Source: Bradyrhizobium sp. BTAi1 (GTDB lineage Bacteria; Pseudomonadota; Alphaproteobacteria; Rhizobiales; Xanthobacteraceae). From it: a stretch of DNA of 64,000 bases. Numbering within the stretch: the first letter of the stretch is position 1; the number at the start of each line of letters is the position of its first letter. Shown piece by piece: positions 63,453 to 64,000 of this stretch. The notes below the pieces were generated by a model. It was not told where the DNA came from, ran no database searches, and saw only the letters and a program-made list of their open reading frames with translations. The stretch spans positions 4,297,501 to 4,361,500 of the forward strand of contig NC_009485.1 in NCBI RefSeq assembly GCF_000015165.1. Direction: 5' to 3'. Both the position numbers and the translations under genes were made by a program.

Positions 63453-64000
63453 GTGAACCAGGCCAATACGTCGCCGACGCTTGACGCGTTGTTTCAACGC
63501 ATTCTGGCGCGCAAGCCGGACGCGATTGCGTTGGTCGATCCGATCAACAAGCAGCGGATCACCGGGCGGGCGCCGATGCGCCTGACCTATGCGGAGGCCG
63601 ACCGCGTGATCTCGGCGCTGGCGGCGCATTTCATCGATGCCGGCCTGCCGCCGCACTCGGTGATTGCCGTGCAGTTGCCCAACACCATCGAGTTTGTGCT
63701 GACGGTGCTGGCGGCGCATCGCGCCGGCCTCGTGGTCGCTGTGTTTCCGCTGCTCTGGCGGCAGGCCGAACTGGTCGCCGCCTTGAACCGCACCAGCGCG
63801 CGGGCGATCGTGACGATGTCCAAGATCGATGGCGTCATCCATGCTGACCTCGCGATGCATGCCGCGGCGGAGGCGTTCTCGATCCGGCACGTCTGCGGCT
63901 TCGGCAATGATCTGCCCGAGGGCATGTTCTCGCTCGACCAATCCATCGCCAAACCGTCGCGATCGACGCGCGGCGTGATGCCGGACGGTCGCAAGGCCGC
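63453..64000 (+). CDS. AMP-forming acyl-CoA synthetase, partial at right edge
   Basis: A GTG start at 63453 (weak AGCAG upstream) leads into at least 182 residues continuing past the edge. The visible part has the N-terminal pattern of ANL-superfamily enzymes: ARKPDAIALVDP, LTYAEADRVISALAAH, VIAVQLPNTIEFVLTVLAAH, then AGLVVAVFPLLWRQAEL. The P-loop and adenylate motifs are outside the window. It follows the binding protein by about 50 bp. Confidence 0.85.
   Translation, partial: MNQANTSPTLDALFQRILARKPDAIALVDPINKQRITGRAPMRLTYAEADRVISALAAHFIDAGLPPHSVIAVQLPNTIEFVLTVLAAHRAGLVVAVFPLLWRQAELVAALNRTSARAIVTMSKIDGVIHADLAMHAAAEAFSIRHVCGFGNDLPEGMFSLDQSIAKPSRSTRGVMPDGRKA

Noticed and set aside
62010..63941. 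Minus-strand ORF of 643 residues
   Set aside because: Shadow of the solute-binding protein and the acyl-CoA synthetase start; Arg/His/Gln-rich, no recognisable motif.

Overview
The window is a high-GC chromosomal stretch from an alphaproteobacterium of the order Hyphomicrobiales, most likely Bradyrhizobium or a close relative. The reasons are family content and gene order read by eye: phosphatidylcholine synthase, a NasS/NasT nitrate-sensing pair next to NirA, ACC deaminase divergent from an Lrp-type regulator, HspQ, IalB- and DUF2336-family proteins, a FixK/FNR-type site, and dispersed palindromic repeats of the rhizobial type. No database search was possible.

Layout. 1-9744 is housekeeping: a leftward operon dacC-type carboxypeptidase > tmk > holB > metG > tatD > metallo-hydrolase, then an epoxide-hydrolase-like enzyme and an acyltransferase-3 protein. 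9745-12058 holds an RlpA-type lipoprotein, two tiny candidate membrane peptides and tRNA-Ser(UGA). 12195-24874 is the main accessory feature: a leftward quorum-sensing and nonribosomal-peptide cluster (LuxR; LuxI; MbtH-like protein; a C-A-T-reductase NRPS; family 1 glycosyltransferase; RND membrane-fusion protein; RND pump). A decayed IS3-type element lies between luxI and luxR. 24875-26571 is decayed, lower-GC DNA without an intact gene. 26572-43442 is metabolic and transport DNA: an LTXXQ periplasmic protein, a carbohydrate ABC transporter with a 2-hydroxyacid dehydrogenase, a PheC-like protein, a short Ada-type regulator, a thioesterase, acdS with its Lrp-type regulator, cupin and RraA-like genes, and the 5-oxoprolinase genes pxpB-pxpC-pxpA. 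43454-49271 contains nitrite assimilation (nasT-nasS-nirA-Fe-S flavoreductase). 49386-64000 is again mostly housekeeping: rimO, a DUF2336 protein, an argD-like aminotransferase behind a candidate arginine attenuator, a quinone oxidoreductase, pcs-terC, a UbiH-family hydroxylase, an AEC carrier, hspQ, ialB-like, a peptide-binding protein and the start of an acyl-CoA synthetase.

Most interesting points. (1) The LuxI/LuxR-linked NRPS, glycosyltransferase and RND-export cluster predicts an exported, probably glycosylated, reductively released (aldehyde or alcohol) amino-acid derivative; I do not recognise it as a characterised system. (2) Upstream of the argD-like gene lie a -35-like hexamer, an Arg-rich 30-codon ORF that would be nearly leaderless, and a perfect 15-bp intrinsic terminator: a candidate arginine attenuator resembling the leaderless rhizobial trpL arrangement. 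(3) MetG carries a roughly 210-residue histone-H1-like basic then acidic N-terminal extension. (4) nirA has a sigma54-like promoter followed by a leader with two hairpins, a plausible NasT target. Several starts were moved from the longest ORF on the basis of ribosome-binding sites and family lengths.
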